This document shows positions 38,403 to 47,533 of a stretch of 64,000 bases of DNA, piece after piece; the stretch's first letter is position 1, and every line of letters begins with the position of its first letter. The translations under genes were made by a program, and so were the position numbers. The stretch lies in assembly GCF_000724485.1 (NCBI RefSeq), contig NZ_CP007739.1, positions 1,286,843 through 1,350,842 on the forward strand, given 5' to 3'. The DNA comes from Bacillus methanolicus MGA3. Lineage in GTDB: Bacteria > Bacillota > Bacilli > Bacillales > Cytobacillaceae. A model generated the notes under the pieces. It saw only the letters and a program-made list of their open reading frames with translations. It searched no databases and was not told the origin of the DNA.

Positions 38403-40151
38403 ATGAAAGTATTTATTGATTTGATGTGGTTTTTTAAGCAGGAAAAAAAAGCTTATTTTACAGGTGCACTGCTGCTTTTGGCAGTAGCTTTTTTAGAGAT
38501 TGTCCCCCCAAAGATTATTGGCATTGTTGTTGACCATATAGTGAATGGCACGTTAACAGGCTGGATGCTTATCAAATGGATCAGCGTTTTAATAATGGCA
38601 GGTCTTATCATGTATGTATTGCGTTATTATTGGCGAGTCATGATATTTGGATCTGCTGTAAAACTTTCGCGGTTATTGAGAGATAAGTTATTTAAACATT
38701 TTACGGATATGTCGCAATCTTTTTATCAAAAGCGGCGCATTGGAGATTTGATGGCCCATGCAACGAATGATCTGGAGGCGATTCAGCAAACTGCCGGTCT
38801 CGGAGTCCTTACACTTATTGATTCGCTTTCGACAGGCGGTTTTGTTATTATCGCCATGGCAGTTACAATCAGCTGGAAGCTGACCCTTATCGCTTTAATA
38901 CCTATGCCTTTTATGGCGCTTTTAACGAACTGGTACGGAACGCTTTTACATAGGTATTTCCATAAAGCACAGGAAGCATTTTCATCTTTAAATGATAAAA
39001 CACAAGAAAGTATAACAGGAATCAAAGTAATTAAGACGTTTGGCCAAGAAAAAGAGGATATTGAAGATTTTCGAAATATGTCCGAAGATGTGGTAAAAAA
39101 GAATATTTTAGTTGCAAAGGTGGATTCCTTATATGATCCAACTATTTCCCTCATTGTAGGCATTTCGTTTTTCTTATCGGTCGTATTCGGGGCAAAATAT
39201 GTCCTTAATGGTGTCCTATCAATAGGTGAACTTGTTTCCTTTACGACATATCTTGGCTTGCTCATTTGGCCGATGCTTGCTTTCGGATGGCTGTTTAATA
39301 TTGTAGAAAGAGGAAGGGCGTCTTATGATCGTGTTTCTGCTTTGCTTAGTGAAAAAGGAGAGATTGAGGAAAACGAAGATGCTCTAGAAATCGTTCCGAC
39401 TGGGAATATTGAATACAAAATCCGCTCTTTTTCTTATCCTAATGAAAAGAAACCGGTTTTAAGGGATATTTTCTTTAAGATCAGAAAAGGGGAAACAGTA
39501 GGGATTGTTGGAAAAACAGGTGCAGGAAAAACAACGTTGTTAAAGCTTTTAATTCGTGAATTTGAAGGTTATGATGGAACTATTTTTTTCGGGAATGCGC
39601 CGTTGCGTGATTATAAGCTGCAATCTTTAAGAGAAGCCATTGGCTATGTTCCACAGGACCATTTTCTATTTTCGGCAACAGTTAGTGAAAACATTGCATT
39701 TGGAAAACCTGATGCTTCAAAAGAAGAGATTATTGAAGCAGCGAAAACAGCTAATATTCATCAGGATATTCTTGAATTTACTGAAGGGTATGAAACGGTG
39801 GTTGGAGAACGTGGAGTTTCTTTATCAGGCGGACAGAAACAGCGAATTTCGATCGCGCGAGCTTTATTAATGGATCCTGAGGTTTTGATTCTTGATGATT
39901 CTCTCTCAGCTGTCGATGCTAAGACAGAAGAAGCGATTCTTACTGCTTTAAAAGAAAACAGAGAAGGGAAAACAACAATCATAACAACCCATCGTATAAG
40001 TTCTATTCAACATGCAAATTTCATTCTTGTTCTAGAAGACGGTAAAATTGCTCAGCGCGGTACCAATGAGGAACTCATGCTTGAAGAAGGATGGTATAAG
40101 GAAATGTACTTGCGGCAGCAGCTTGAAGAATTAGTGGAACATGGAGGATAA
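38403..40151 (+). CDS. ABC exporter subunit, degenerate site (YheI/BmrC-like)
   Basis: A 582-residue half-transporter with six membrane helices and one ATPase domain. Walker A is GKTGAGKTTLL, signature LSGGQKQRIS, and Walker B ends LILDDSLSAVDAKTE, where the catalytic Glu is Asp. That marks the degenerate partner in a heterodimeric exporter of the BmrCD/LmrCD type, for which multidrug export is known. GCGGAGGA precedes ATG 38403. The next gene overlaps its end. Confidence 0.9.
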   Translation: MKVFIDLMWFFKQEKKAYFTGALLLLAVAFLEIVPPKIIGIVVDHIVNGTLTGWMLIKWISVLIMAGLIMYVLRYYWRVMIFGSAVKLSRLLRDKLFKHFTDMSQSFYQKRRIGDLMAHATNDLEAIQQTAGLGVLTLIDSLSTGGFVIIAMAVTISWKLTLIALIPMPFMALLTNWYGTLLHRYFHKAQEAFSSLNDKTQESITGIKVIKTFGQEKEDIEDFRNMSEDVVKKNILVAKVDSLYDPTISLIVGISFFLSVVFGAKYVLNGVLSIGELVSFTTYLGLLIWPMLAFGWLFNIVERGRASYDRVSALLSEKGEIEENEDALEIVPTGNIEYKIRSFSYPNEKKPVLRDIFFKIRKGETVGIVGKTGAGKTTLLKLLIREFEGYDGTIFFGNAPLRDYKLQSLREAIGYVPQDHFLFSATVSENIAFGKPDASKEEIIEAAKTANIHQDILEFTEGYETVVGERGVSLSGGQKQRISIARALLMDPEVLILDDSLSAVDAKTEEAILTALKENREGKTTIITTHRISSIQHANFILVLEDGKIAQRGTNEELMLEEGWYKEMYLRQQLEELVEHGG

Positions 40152-40155
40152 GGAA

Positions 40156-41949
40156 ATGGAAAAAATCCAATCGATGAACGGCAAGGAACAACGTCAAGTA
40201 TTATTTCGATTACTTTCATATACAAAACCACACTCGAAAACCATTATTTTTGCCTTTTGTCTTTTGTTATTGACTACGGCAGGGGAAATTCTTGGCCCGA
40301 TCCTGGTGAAAATCTTTATAGACGACTATTTAACCCCTAGAAATCTTTTATTTAAGCCTTTGTTCGTCCTCGGAGCAGCCTTTTTAGTTCTTCAAATAGC
40401 AAATGTACTTGTCTCTTATTTTCAATTGCTTACCTTTCAAAAAATTGCCTTGAAAATTATTCAACAACTCAGAATCGATGTTTTTTCAAAGGTTCAAGCA
40501 CTTGGACTAAAATATTTTGATAAAACACCTGCCGGCAGTATCGTTTCAAGGGTAACAAATGATACAGAAGCAATTAAGGATATGTTCGTTACGGTTATCG
40601 TCACTTTTATTCAGAGTTTCTTTCTTTTAACAGGAATATTTGTGGCCATGTTTATTCTGAATGTGAAACTAGCCTTGTTTTGTATCGTGATCCTTCCTAT
40701 TATATATATGATCATGAGGACGTACAGAAAATATAGTTCGATTTTTTATCAGGAGGTGCGTGAACGTCTTAGTGAACTCAATGCGAAATTAAGTGAATCT
40801 TTGCAGGGCATGGCGATCATCCAGGTGTTTCGTCAAGAACAGCGGTTGAGAAAAGAATTTGGGGAGATTAATGAAAAACATTATCAGGCAGGGATGCGAA
40901 ATATTAAAATCGATGGTTTGCTTTTAAGGCCTGCAATTGATTTGGTTTATACGTTAGCGCTGATCATAGTTTTGAGCTTTTTTGGAATTACTTCATTTGC
41001 CGGCAGAATTGAAATTGGTGTCCTTTATGCGTTTATCAATTATTTAGACCGTTTCTTTGAACCTGTAAATAATATGATGATGCGTCTATCGTTATTTCAA
41101 CAGGCAATTGTCGCAGGCTCTCGTGTTTTTAAGCTTTTGGATGAAGAGGAACTTGCTCCTTCTCAGGGCAGGGAGTCAACCTTAAAGATTGAAGACGGGG
41201 AAATTGAGTTTCGGAACGTTAGCTTTTCCTATGACGGAATTAGGGATGTTTTAAAAAATATATCCTTCAAAGCAAAACCGGGAGAAACGGTGGCACTTGT
41301 CGGACATACGGGCAGCGGCAAAAGCTCAATCATTAACCTCCTCATGCGATTCTATGAATTTGAGCGAGGAGAAATTCTTATTGATGGAAGGTCGATTAAA
41401 GACTATCCGGAAGAAGAAATCAGGACAAAAATTGGACTTGTTTTGCAGGACCCATTTTTGTTTTTTGGAAATGTGAAAGATAATATTCGACTTTATAACA
41501 AATATTTGACAGATGAACAAGTAATTGAAGCAGCACGGTTTGTTCAGGCTCATACGTTTATCGAGAAGCTTGAAAATGGATATGAGCATGAAGTAGTTGA
41601 AAGAGGAGCGACTTTTTCAAGCGGACAGCGGCAGCTAATCGCATTTGCGAGAACCATTGCGACGAACCCCAAAATACTTGTCCTAGATGAAGCAACAGCT
41701 AATATTGATACGGAAACAGAAGAAGCCATTCAAACAGCGCTGGAAAAAATGAGAAAAGGCCGAACAACGATAGCAATTGCTCATCGTCTGTCTACGATCC
41801 AGGATGCAGACTTAATTCTCGTTCTTCACCAAGGGGAAATTGTAGAAAGAGGTACACACCAGCAGTTGCTTGCAAGGAGAGGACTTTACCATAAAATGTA
41901 TTTGCTGCAAAATGGATTGGTTGATCATCTTGAAGACGCAGTCAATTAA
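40156..41949 (+). CDS. ABC exporter subunit, catalytic partner (YheH/BmrD-like)
   Basis: A 597-residue half-transporter. Walker A is GHTGSGKSSIINLLMRF, signature FSSGQRQLIAFA, and Walker B LVLDEATANIDTETE with the catalytic Glu. With the preceding subunit it forms one consensus and one degenerate ATP site. It lacks the large extracellular insert of BmrD. The GGAGGATAAGGA ribosome site lies within the end of the upstream gene; ATG 40141 is possible but has no site. Confidence 0.9.
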   Translation: MEKIQSMNGKEQRQVLFRLLSYTKPHSKTIIFAFCLLLLTTAGEILGPILVKIFIDDYLTPRNLLFKPLFVLGAAFLVLQIANVLVSYFQLLTFQKIALKIIQQLRIDVFSKVQALGLKYFDKTPAGSIVSRVTNDTEAIKDMFVTVIVTFIQSFFLLTGIFVAMFILNVKLALFCIVILPIIYMIMRTYRKYSSIFYQEVRERLSELNAKLSESLQGMAIIQVFRQEQRLRKEFGEINEKHYQAGMRNIKIDGLLLRPAIDLVYTLALIIVLSFFGITSFAGRIEIGVLYAFINYLDRFFEPVNNMMMRLSLFQQAIVAGSRVFKLLDEEELAPSQGRESTLKIEDGEIEFRNVSFSYDGIRDVLKNISFKAKPGETVALVGHTGSGKSSIINLLMRFYEFERGEILIDGRSIKDYPEEEIRTKIGLVLQDPFLFFGNVKDNIRLYNKYLTDEQVIEAARFVQAHTFIEKLENGYEHEVVERGATFSSGQRQLIAFARTIATNPKILVLDEATANIDTETEEAIQTALEKMRKGRTTIAIAHRLSTIQDADLILVLHQGEIVERGTHQQLLARRGLYHKMYLLQNGLVDHLEDAVN

Positions 41950-41961
41950 AGAAATACGAGC

Positions 41962-41996
41962 AAAAAAACAACAGCCAAGATTTTTCCGTGCTGTTG
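41962..41996 (-). terminator. Terminator of the Spo0E-like gene
   Basis: On the - strand CAACAGC-(14 nt)-GCTGTTG is followed by seven T residues. It starts immediately at the stop codon of the Spo0E-like gene and faces the end of the ABC operon. Confidence 0.85.
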
Positions 41997-42170
41997 CTAA
42001 TTGACTGTCTGGATTTTTTTTATAAAGGTGCGGTTATACTCATTCAAAAGGATATCAAGCTCTTGGCTATGTTTAATTGCAACAGACGAATTAAGGCCGT
42101 TTTTTGATACCACTTGGATGAGTTCAGCTCGTTTTTTTTCAATTAATGAAAGCAGGTCTTGTTTCGTCAC
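41997..42170 (-). CDS. Spo0E-like aspartyl-phosphate phosphatase
   Basis: A 57-residue protein: TKQDLLSLIEKKRAELIQVV, SKNGLNSSVAIKHSQELDIL, LNEYNR. The SQELD motif (Ser35-Asp39) is the signature of Spo0E/YnzD/YisI phosphatases that dephosphorylate Spo0A~P and so delay sporulation. The start is a GTG at 42170 with AAAGGAAAA upstream. Single gene, convergent with the ABC operon. Confidence 0.85.
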   Translation of the reverse strand: MTKQDLLSLIEKKRAELIQVVSKNGLNSSVAIKHSQELDILLNEYNRTFIKKIQTVN

Positions 42171-42352
42171 GGCTGATTTTCCTTTCGTAAATGCTTGGAT
42201 CGATCTTTATTCAAAACTATTAAAAGACTTATAATATTACGTCTATGTAAAAATATGATATATAATAGAAAAAATTGTTAAGTCTATTACAGTATAACGG
42301 ATTTTGGTAATTAATTCAAAAGAAAATTTTGTCCAATTTGTGTATTTTTTTG

Positions 42353-42415
42353 TAGAAAAGGGGCGAAGCAGCGCTAACAAAATAAAAATGTTAATCTGCT
42401 TGAGCAAGAACCTTG
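42353..42415 (+). repeat. GAAAAGGGGCG-type intergenic repeat, copy 2
   Basis: TAGAAAAGGGGCGAAGCAGC, then GCTAACAAAATAAAAATGTT, then AATCTGCTTGAGCAAGAACC. It is the best-preserved copy, with AACA/TGTT pairing in the middle. It fills part of the gap of about 370 bases upstream of ccdA; the rest of that gap is AT-rich with no gene. Confidence 0.75.
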
Positions 42416-42541
42416 TTTAGCATTGTATTAAGATGTCCAATCTTAAAACAAAAGACAAAAAATGTTCACATCTTAATTATTATCTTTTCATCATAAGATT
42501 TGTTAGAATGAGTAGGAATCATGTATACAGGAGATGTTCAA

Positions 42542-43249
42542 ATGTCTGATATTAATGTGTTTATTGCTCTTGGTGCAGGATTTTTGAGTTTTATTTCTCC
42601 TTGCTGTCTTCCGTTATATCCGGCGTTTCTCTCCTATATTACCGGGATGTCGGTAGGGGAAATCAAAACAGAAAATGCGATGCTTCAAAGGCGGAGTTTG
42701 GTTCATACATTATTTTTTCTGTTAGGGTTTTCCGTAATTTTTATTGCGATCGGATTTACAACATCTTTTATCGGTCAATTTTTTGCTGAGTACAAGGACT
42801 TAATCAGGCAGATTGGAGCTATTTTTATTGTATTTTTTGGCCTAGTGATTGTGGGAATTTTGAATCCTGAATTTATGATGAAGGACCGGCGATTTGAATT
42901 TAAAAATCGTCCATCGGGATACATTGGTTCTGCTTTTATCGGAATGGCGTTTGCCGCAGGCTGGACGCCTTGTACAGGACCGATTTTAATGTCAGTCTTT
43001 GCTTTGGCTGCTTCTAATCCAGGTTCAGGCCTGTTGTACATGATCGCATATACGTTAGGTTTCGCTATTCCATTTTTTGTTTTGTCCTTTTTCATTGGAA
43101 AACTGCAATGGATTAAAAAGCATAATGTTACGATCATGAAGATTGGAGGCTATATCATGATCGTAATGGGAATTATTTTATTTTTTAATTGGATGACGAA
43201 AATGATTTCGATTGTTACTAGTGTTTTTGGAGGATATACCGGCTTTTAA
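42542..43249 (+). CDS. ccdA: Cytochrome c biogenesis protein CcdA
   Basis: CcdA carries electrons from cytoplasmic thioredoxin to outer-face thiol proteins for cytochrome c maturation and endospore synthesis. The 235-residue protein has six helices and the two active cysteines in [17 protein letters not shown] and [18 protein letters not shown] 42542 has ACAGGAGATG upstream. Together with yneI and ccdC it forms the B. subtilis-type cluster. Confidence 0.95.
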   Translation: MSDINVFIALGAGFLSFISPCCLPLYPAFLSYITGMSVGEIKTENAMLQRRSLVHTLFFLLGFSVIFIAIGFTTSFIGQFFAEYKDLIRQIGAIFIVFFGLVIVGILNPEFMMKDRRFEFKNRPSGYIGSAFIGMAFAAGWTPCTGPILMSVFALAASNPGSGLLYMIAYTLGFAIPFFVLSFFIGKLQWIKKHNVTIMKIGGYIMIVMGIILFFNWMTKMISIVTSVFGGYTGF

Positions 43250-43506
43250 TTTTTAATAAATAAGAACTCTTTTTGATTTATAACAAGCCGTTGTTTTATC
43301 ATAAATCCCCTTCGAGTCTCATGAAACAATTATTAAATTCTCGTGAAATTTTACGAAATTTGTCGCAATCTTTGAATTGAAATTTTTTCTAAGATTCGAT
43401 ATATTGTAATATGTGTGCTTTTGAGAAAGATATTTGTCTATTTGTATGTTACAACTGCAAGTTTCTATGGATATACATTCGTTGTGAGTGTCGAGGGGGA
43501 GCAGCG

Positions 43507-43863
43507 ATGGCAAAAATATTAATTGTTGATGACGCCAAATTTATGAGAATTACGTTATCAAATATATTAAAAAAAGCAAATCATGAAGTCGTTGGAGAAG
43601 GCGAGACCGGAAAAGACGCGATTGAATTGTATCGCCAGTTGAATCCCGATTTAGTCACAATGGACATAACGATGCCGGAAATGAGCGGAATTGAGGCTGT
43701 CAAAGAAATTAAAAAGGAGTTTCCACAAGCGAAAGTGATCATGTGTTCTGCCATGGGGCAGCAAAAAATGGTTGTGGAAGCAATCGAAGCGGGGGCAAAG
43801 GACTTTATCGTCAAGCCGTTTGACGAAGCGCGAGTACTTGATGCAATTAACAGAGTTTTATAA
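43507..43863 (+). CDS. yneI: Single-domain response regulator YneI
   Basis: A CheY-like receiver of 118 residues: acidic pair in LIVDDAKFMRI, phospho-acceptor Asp in PDLVTMDITMPEMSG, switch CSAMGQ and Lys in FIVKPFDE. No output domain. It lies between ccdA and ccdC as in B. subtilis; its partner kinase is unknown. GAGGGGGAGCAGCG precedes the ATG. Confidence 0.94.
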   Translation: MAKILIVDDAKFMRITLSNILKKANHEVVGEGETGKDAIELYRQLNPDLVTMDITMPEMSGIEAVKEIKKEFPQAKVIMCSAMGQQKMVVEAIEAGAKDFIVKPFDEARVLDAINRVL

Positions 43864-43873
43864 TAGAAATTAG

Positions 43874-43907
43874 CCATTTAAGATGTTCTTAAATGGTTTT
43901 TTTTTGG
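43874..43907 (+). terminator. yneI terminator
   Basis: CCATTTAAG-ATGTT-CTTAAATGG followed by nine T residues. Confidence 0.9.
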
Positions 43908-44045
43908 TTGTAAATGTAAGAGATTGCTGGAAATGTTTAGAATTCTGAACACTTGTTTATTATGTTCATTATCATTTTCAAAAAAAGCTTGTTTACGATA
44001 TAATGATAGTGCAAATCCAAAAATGCTTAAAAGGGATGACGGTTT

Positions 44046-44534
44046 ATGAACATGGTTATTGCTTCTTCAATTGCAGCGATTGGAATGGCTGTACTTGTTA
44101 TATTCATCCGGATAAAAGCCGCAAAAAAACCGGTCACAGTAAAAAAAATCATTTTACCGCCGATTTTTATGAGCACAGGTGCGCTCATGTTTTTATTTCC
44201 AAAGTTCCGGGTAACTCCGATGGAAATATTGGAAGCATTATCGGTCGGTATGCTGTTTTCGATCTTATTAATCAAAACATCCACATTTGAAATTCGCGAT
44301 GATGAAATTTATTTAAAGCGGTCAAAAGCATTTATTTTTATCCTTATCGGTTTGCTTATTATCAGGATTATTATCAAATCAATTTTAAGTTCACAAATTG
44401 ATTATGGTCAGCTGAGTGGAATGTTCTGGATTCTTGCGTATGGAATGATCGTGCCTTGGCGTGTTGCCATGTACGTAAATTACAAAAAACTGTATAATCA
44501 ATTAAATGGATCAACAAATACAAAAATGATTTAA
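44046..44534 (+). CDS. ccdC: CcdC family membrane protein
   Basis: A 162-residue protein with about five helices (MVIASSIAAIGMAVLVIFIR; IILPPIFMSTGALMFLFP; ALSVGMLFSILLIKTS; AFIFILIGLLIIRIIIK; MFWILAYGMIVPWRVAMY). This is the YneJ/CcdC family, required for full cytochrome c levels by association with ccdA. AAGGGATGACGG is upstream of the start. Confidence 0.9.
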   Translation: MNMVIASSIAAIGMAVLVIFIRIKAAKKPVTVKKIILPPIFMSTGALMFLFPKFRVTPMEILEALSVGMLFSILLIKTSTFEIRDDEIYLKRSKAFIFILIGLLIIRIIIKSILSSQIDYGQLSGMFWILAYGMIVPWRVAMYVNYKKLYNQLNGSTNTKMI

Positions 44535-44541
44535 AATGGGG

Positions 44542-44610
44542 CTTATTCATAAGAGTCTGACTCCCTCTGTATTTGGAGGAGTCTGACTCTCAGCCCGGTT
44601 TTTTTATTTT
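44542..44610 (+). repeat. Short-form hairpin repeat acting as ccdC terminator
   Basis: AGAGTCTGACTCC and GGAGTCTGACTCT are inverted with a short loop, followed by CAGCCCGG and seven T residues. It shares the GTCTGACTCC core with the long-hairpin family and lies just after ccdC. Confidence 0.75.
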
Positions 44611-44675
44611 AGAGAGAAATGAAGGATTGTTTCGATCGTCTCTTGTTTCTAAGGCTTCGTATTCTGAAAAAGGAA

Positions 44676-44703
44676 ATAAAAAACTGCCCTTATTCAGGCA
44701 GTT
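44676..44703 (-). terminator. yneK terminator
   Basis: On the - strand AACTGCC-TGAATAAG-GGCAGTT then TTTTATTT, directly after the yneK stop. Confidence 0.85.
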
Positions 44704-45129
44704 CTAAAATAAATGTTCATATGGCGAAAGATCGATGTTCTTTTCTGATAATTTTTTCCGCAAAAATTTATGGTCACGCTTTGGTGTGGCAATAATGTAT
44801 CCCCGTATGATAAGATCCTCTGTAATTTGATCGGCCTTTTCTTTAAGAGCAAGTTCGCCGATTTTACCGGCAATTTTTTGCCTTGCAACATCCCTGAATA
44901 ATTCTGGTACAGGGCTGACCAGATCTTCAAGAAGTTCTTTCTGTTCCTCTTTCCACAAATGCCGGGTCTCATTGACGTAATATTCTTCCCAATCCAGTTC
45001 TGACTTTCCATCTTCTTTTGGCAGTCTTTTTAAAAATTTGCGGAACATAAAGAATCCGCCGATTGCAAAAGAAGAAATGAGCACGACGATCCAGAATAAA
45101 ATAAACCATAAAAACCAGCCTTCAAGCAT
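44704..45129 (-). CDS. yneK: DUF2621 protein YneK
   Basis: A 141-residue protein with one membrane helix (FLWFILFWIVVLISSFAIGG) and a helical cytoplasmic part with SELDWEEYYVNETRHLWKEE and FRDVARQKIAGKIGELALKE. The family is DUF2621, function unknown. ATG 45129 has AGGTGA upstream; GTG 45138 is the alternative. In B. subtilis yneK also follows yneJ. Confidence 0.88.
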   Translation of the reverse strand: MLEGWFLWFILFWIVVLISSFAIGGFFMFRKFLKRLPKEDGKSELDWEEYYVNETRHLWKEEQKELLEDLVSPVPELFRDVARQKIAGKIGELALKEKADQITEDLIIRGYIIATPKRDHKFLRKKLSEKNIDLSPYEHLF

Positions 45130-45293
45130 TGCATTCACCTACAAAAAAATTTTCAAACAATTTCTATCATCCTATTATAGTCATTTCGGGGCTTTTAAGA
45201 CAAGTTTTATGGAATGGGGGGTGTGAGTGTTAAATCAGTTTTTTGACTATCTAAATCGATGTCCTAAAACAGAGGTCATGTTTGAAGGTCAAA

Positions 45294-45390
45294 TGGCGGG
45301 ACTGCGTGGGAATCGAACCCACCAGAGACGTCACGCGCCTCTCAAGCGGTTTTGAAGACCGTGGGGGACACCAGTACCCCGTTCAGCCCC
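45294..45390 (-). tRNA. selC: Selenocysteine tRNA, anticodon TCA
   Basis: Read leftwards, the gene starts GGGGCTGA and ends GCAGTCCC-GCCA, an extended 8-position acceptor stem (one G-T and one A-G pair) with encoded CCA. The anticodon loop is CTTCAAA with TCA, between CGGT and ACCG. A long variable arm (CTTGAGAGGCGCGTGACGTC) and a T arm GTGGG-TTCGATT-CCCAC follow. The length of 97 with CCA and the TCA anticodon are diagnostic. selB lies 9.4 kb to the right. Confidence 0.95.
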
Positions 45391-45608
45391 AATATTTGAG
45401 ACAAACATTATTATAAAGGTAATACGTAAACCTTTCAAGGAAATGATTGAATCGGAACAATGCCTTCAAAGTTTTTGGAACCATGTCCTTTTGTCTTCTT
45501 TCTTTATATATAACGAGTGGAAAGAAGTTGGGGCGGCAATACAAGTGTTGATTAAAAATCTTATTAATTTGTAGGAATATGCCCCAAGAAAGAAAGGGGC
45601 ATTTTTTT

Positions 45609-46382
45609 ATGAAATCGGGAAATATTGAACAATTTAAAGAACTTTCACAGTTTCGGGATTTGAAGGATTTCAATAATCATTTTGAACAGTGGATGACAGA
45701 TTTGAAGGATCAGTTTACGAAAAGTGAAACGATCGCATTAAAGAGGCTTGTACGCTTTTCTGCAAAGATTCCTGGCGTTTGCAATGCGAAGATTCAATCA
45801 ATTGTATCAGCTACCCATAAACATTCTGAAATGGGTGGGATTAGCCGTTCAACATTTGAACGTATGTTAAGAAAAGCGAAAAAGTTTGGCTTAATTCACA
45901 TCATTCATACTCAGTCCAAAAATGGCAGACAAGGTCACAGTGTTTATGTCTTTCAAAAATACCCAACAAAGCAAGAAACGGAACCTATTTTAAATGAAGC
46001 AGCTGAAGCAGGATCAATTGACGCACCTAATAAGAAACCATCAAAGAATAAAACTATCAATCTAAAAAATAAACGTACAATGGCGTTAAACTCTTCATTC
46101 GTCAGTAATAAAATCCCTTCTTCGTTTACGAACCTTGTGAAATGCTTCTACGATGATGCTTGGACGATCGAGGAATTTTACAAGGTTGTTCATGTAAGCA
46201 CTCGATGCCTTTCTTATTACACTGAAGAGGACAAGCTTGAATTGGCTGTTAAAGCATTCAAACAGCTAGTTCGGAACATGAAACTTAAGAAGACAAAAAT
46301 TAAAAACGTTTTCGGTTATTATTGGGGGATTTGCAACAAAATGTTGGATGAGGAGTATTTTGAAATTCTTAATTATACTTAG
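45609..46382 (+). CDS. HTH protein of the Bacillus 'cytosolic protein' type
   Basis: A 257-residue soluble protein. Residues 30-130 look like a winged helix region (TKSETIALKRLVRFSAKIPG; GGISRSTFERMLRKAKKFGL), then a basic linker with KKPSKNKTINLKNKR, and a C-terminal helical part (YTEEDKLELAVKAFKQLVRN) that recalls phage or plasmid replication-initiation proteins. I cannot assign a function. AAAGGGG precedes ATG 45609. It is followed by a 20-nt tandem array and has no operon partner. Confidence 0.65.
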   Translation: MKSGNIEQFKELSQFRDLKDFNNHFEQWMTDLKDQFTKSETIALKRLVRFSAKIPGVCNAKIQSIVSATHKHSEMGGISRSTFERMLRKAKKFGLIHIIHTQSKNGRQGHSVYVFQKYPTKQETEPILNEAAEAGSIDAPNKKPSKNKTINLKNKRTMALNSSFVSNKIPSSFTNLVKCFYDDAWTIEEFYKVVHVSTRCLSYYTEEDKLELAVKAFKQLVRNMKLKKTKIKNVFGYYWGICNKMLDEEYFEILNYT

Positions 46383-46411
46383 AAGGCGATGACATTCTAA
46401 ATTTTAGATAT

Positions 46412-46531
46412 ATGAGCTGTCGTTTCGAAAAATGAGCCTTTATTTGAAGATATGAGTCTTTATTTCGAAAAATGAGCCCTTATATGAATTTATGAGCCGT
46501 CATTCCAAAAAATGAGCCTTTAATACTATGA
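46412..46531. repeat. 20-nt-period tandem array, ATGAGCC type, six units
   Basis: ATGAG starts at 46412, 46432, 46452, 46472, 46492 and 46512, an exact 20-nt period. Units look like ATGAGCCTTTATTTCGAAAA with variation in the second half. The array begins 30 bases after the stop of the HTH gene. As 20 is not a multiple of three it is not a coding repeat. Confidence 0.92.
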
Positions 46532-46569
46532 AATTTTTGAACTATTTTATCTTTTTCATCGCTTTTAAA

Positions 46570-46617
46570 TTGACATTATAAAAACAATGTAAAATAATAA
46601 CACCCAAAAGGGGTGTT
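46570..46617 (+). promoter_or_regulatory. Promoter and RBS-overlapping inverted repeat
   Basis: TTGACA (46570-46575) and AATAAT (46593-46598), 17 bp apart, form a promoter. AACACCC (46599-46605) and GGGTGTT (46611-46617) are perfect arms around AAAAG and cover the start site, the ribosome site and the bases just before the ATG at 46619. It may be an operator or a translation-blocking hairpin. Confidence 0.6.
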
Positions 46618-46618
46618 T

Positions 46619-47503
46619 ATGATGAAAGGTTCATTTGAACATTGGTTTCAAAAAGATAAAGTTGGACAAGCAACGCCATTAGCGTTCGATCATATTAACG
46701 GAAATCGCGATTCTGTAAATCAAAAGGATGTCCTTTTGTTAGGGATTGACTATCAAAATGATTTTTTAGAAAACGGCAGCCTTCCCGTTCCAAATTCTTT
46801 TTCAGATGTAACGAATTTTGCACGGTTCATTTACGAAAACGCTGATGCGATTGATGATATCTACATGAGCTTAGATACACATGCCACAAATCAAATCTTT
46901 CATCCGACATGGTGGATAAATTCACAAGGAGAACATCCGAAACCGTTTACAATCATCACAAGTAAAGACATAGATGATGGTATTTGGAAACCTGTTTTTT
47001 TTGAAAAAGAAAGTATTGAGTATTTAAAAGGTTTAGAATCAGCTGGTAAAAAACAATTAATGATATGGCCATTTCATTGCCTCCAAGGTACATTTGGTTC
47101 ATCAATAGAACCCCAATTATCAAATGTCTTATTGGCTTATTCTTTATACAAAGGACGAAATGTTCGATATATAGTAAAAGGACTTAATCCAATTACAGAA
47201 ATGTACGGTATTATTAAACCAGAATACTCGAACGAAGATTCATCGAATGCTCAGCTCATTCAAGAATTATCTGAATACAAACGGATTGTTATTGGCGGAG
47301 AAGCTAAATCACATTGCGTGTTAGAATCTGTTAAACAAATTGTTGAAGGATTCGAATCGATCAATCATAAAGACTATACCTTATTTATTTTAGAAGACTG
47401 CACAACTTCTATCCCAGGATTTGAAGAAGGAACCGATAAAGAATATCGACAATTAGCTGAAAAGTACCCAATTATTTTGACGGATTCTTCCTTAAAACTT
47501 TAA
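46619..47503 (+). CDS. Isochorismatase-fold cysteine hydrolase (nicotinamidase-like)
   Basis: A 294-residue protein of the PncA-like family. It has the catalytic Asp in LLLGIDYQNDFLENGSLPVP, the metal triad region DTHATNQIFHPTWW, and the catalytic cysteine in GGEAKSHCVLESVKQIVEGF. It is longer than typical nicotinamidases (about 180-215 residues), with an N-terminal extension of ~30 residues and an inserted middle section. Substrate could be nicotinamide but is not proven. Starts at ATG 46619 or 46622 behind AGGGG. Confidence 0.8.
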   Translation: MMKGSFEHWFQKDKVGQATPLAFDHINGNRDSVNQKDVLLLGIDYQNDFLENGSLPVPNSFSDVTNFARFIYENADAIDDIYMSLDTHATNQIFHPTWWINSQGEHPKPFTIITSKDIDDGIWKPVFFEKESIEYLKGLESAGKKQLMIWPFHCLQGTFGSSIEPQLSNVLLAYSLYKGRNVRYIVKGLNPITEMYGIIKPEYSNEDSSNAQLIQELSEYKRIVIGGEAKSHCVLESVKQIVEGFESINHKDYTLFILEDCTTSIPGFEEGTDKEYRQLAEKYPIILTDSSLKL

Positions 47504-47533
47504 ACGAAAAAACATTCACATCAAAAGTCCAAC

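Noticed and set aside
38224..38406. 60-codon frame before the ABC operon
   Set aside because: No ribosome site, runs into the ribosome site of the ABC gene, and AT-rich composition explains it.
42001..42234. 77-codon + strand frame
   Set aside because: It is antisense to the better supported Spo0E-like gene.
44003..44290. 95-codon frame overlapping ccdC
   Set aside because: ccdC in another frame has the ribosome site and known family.
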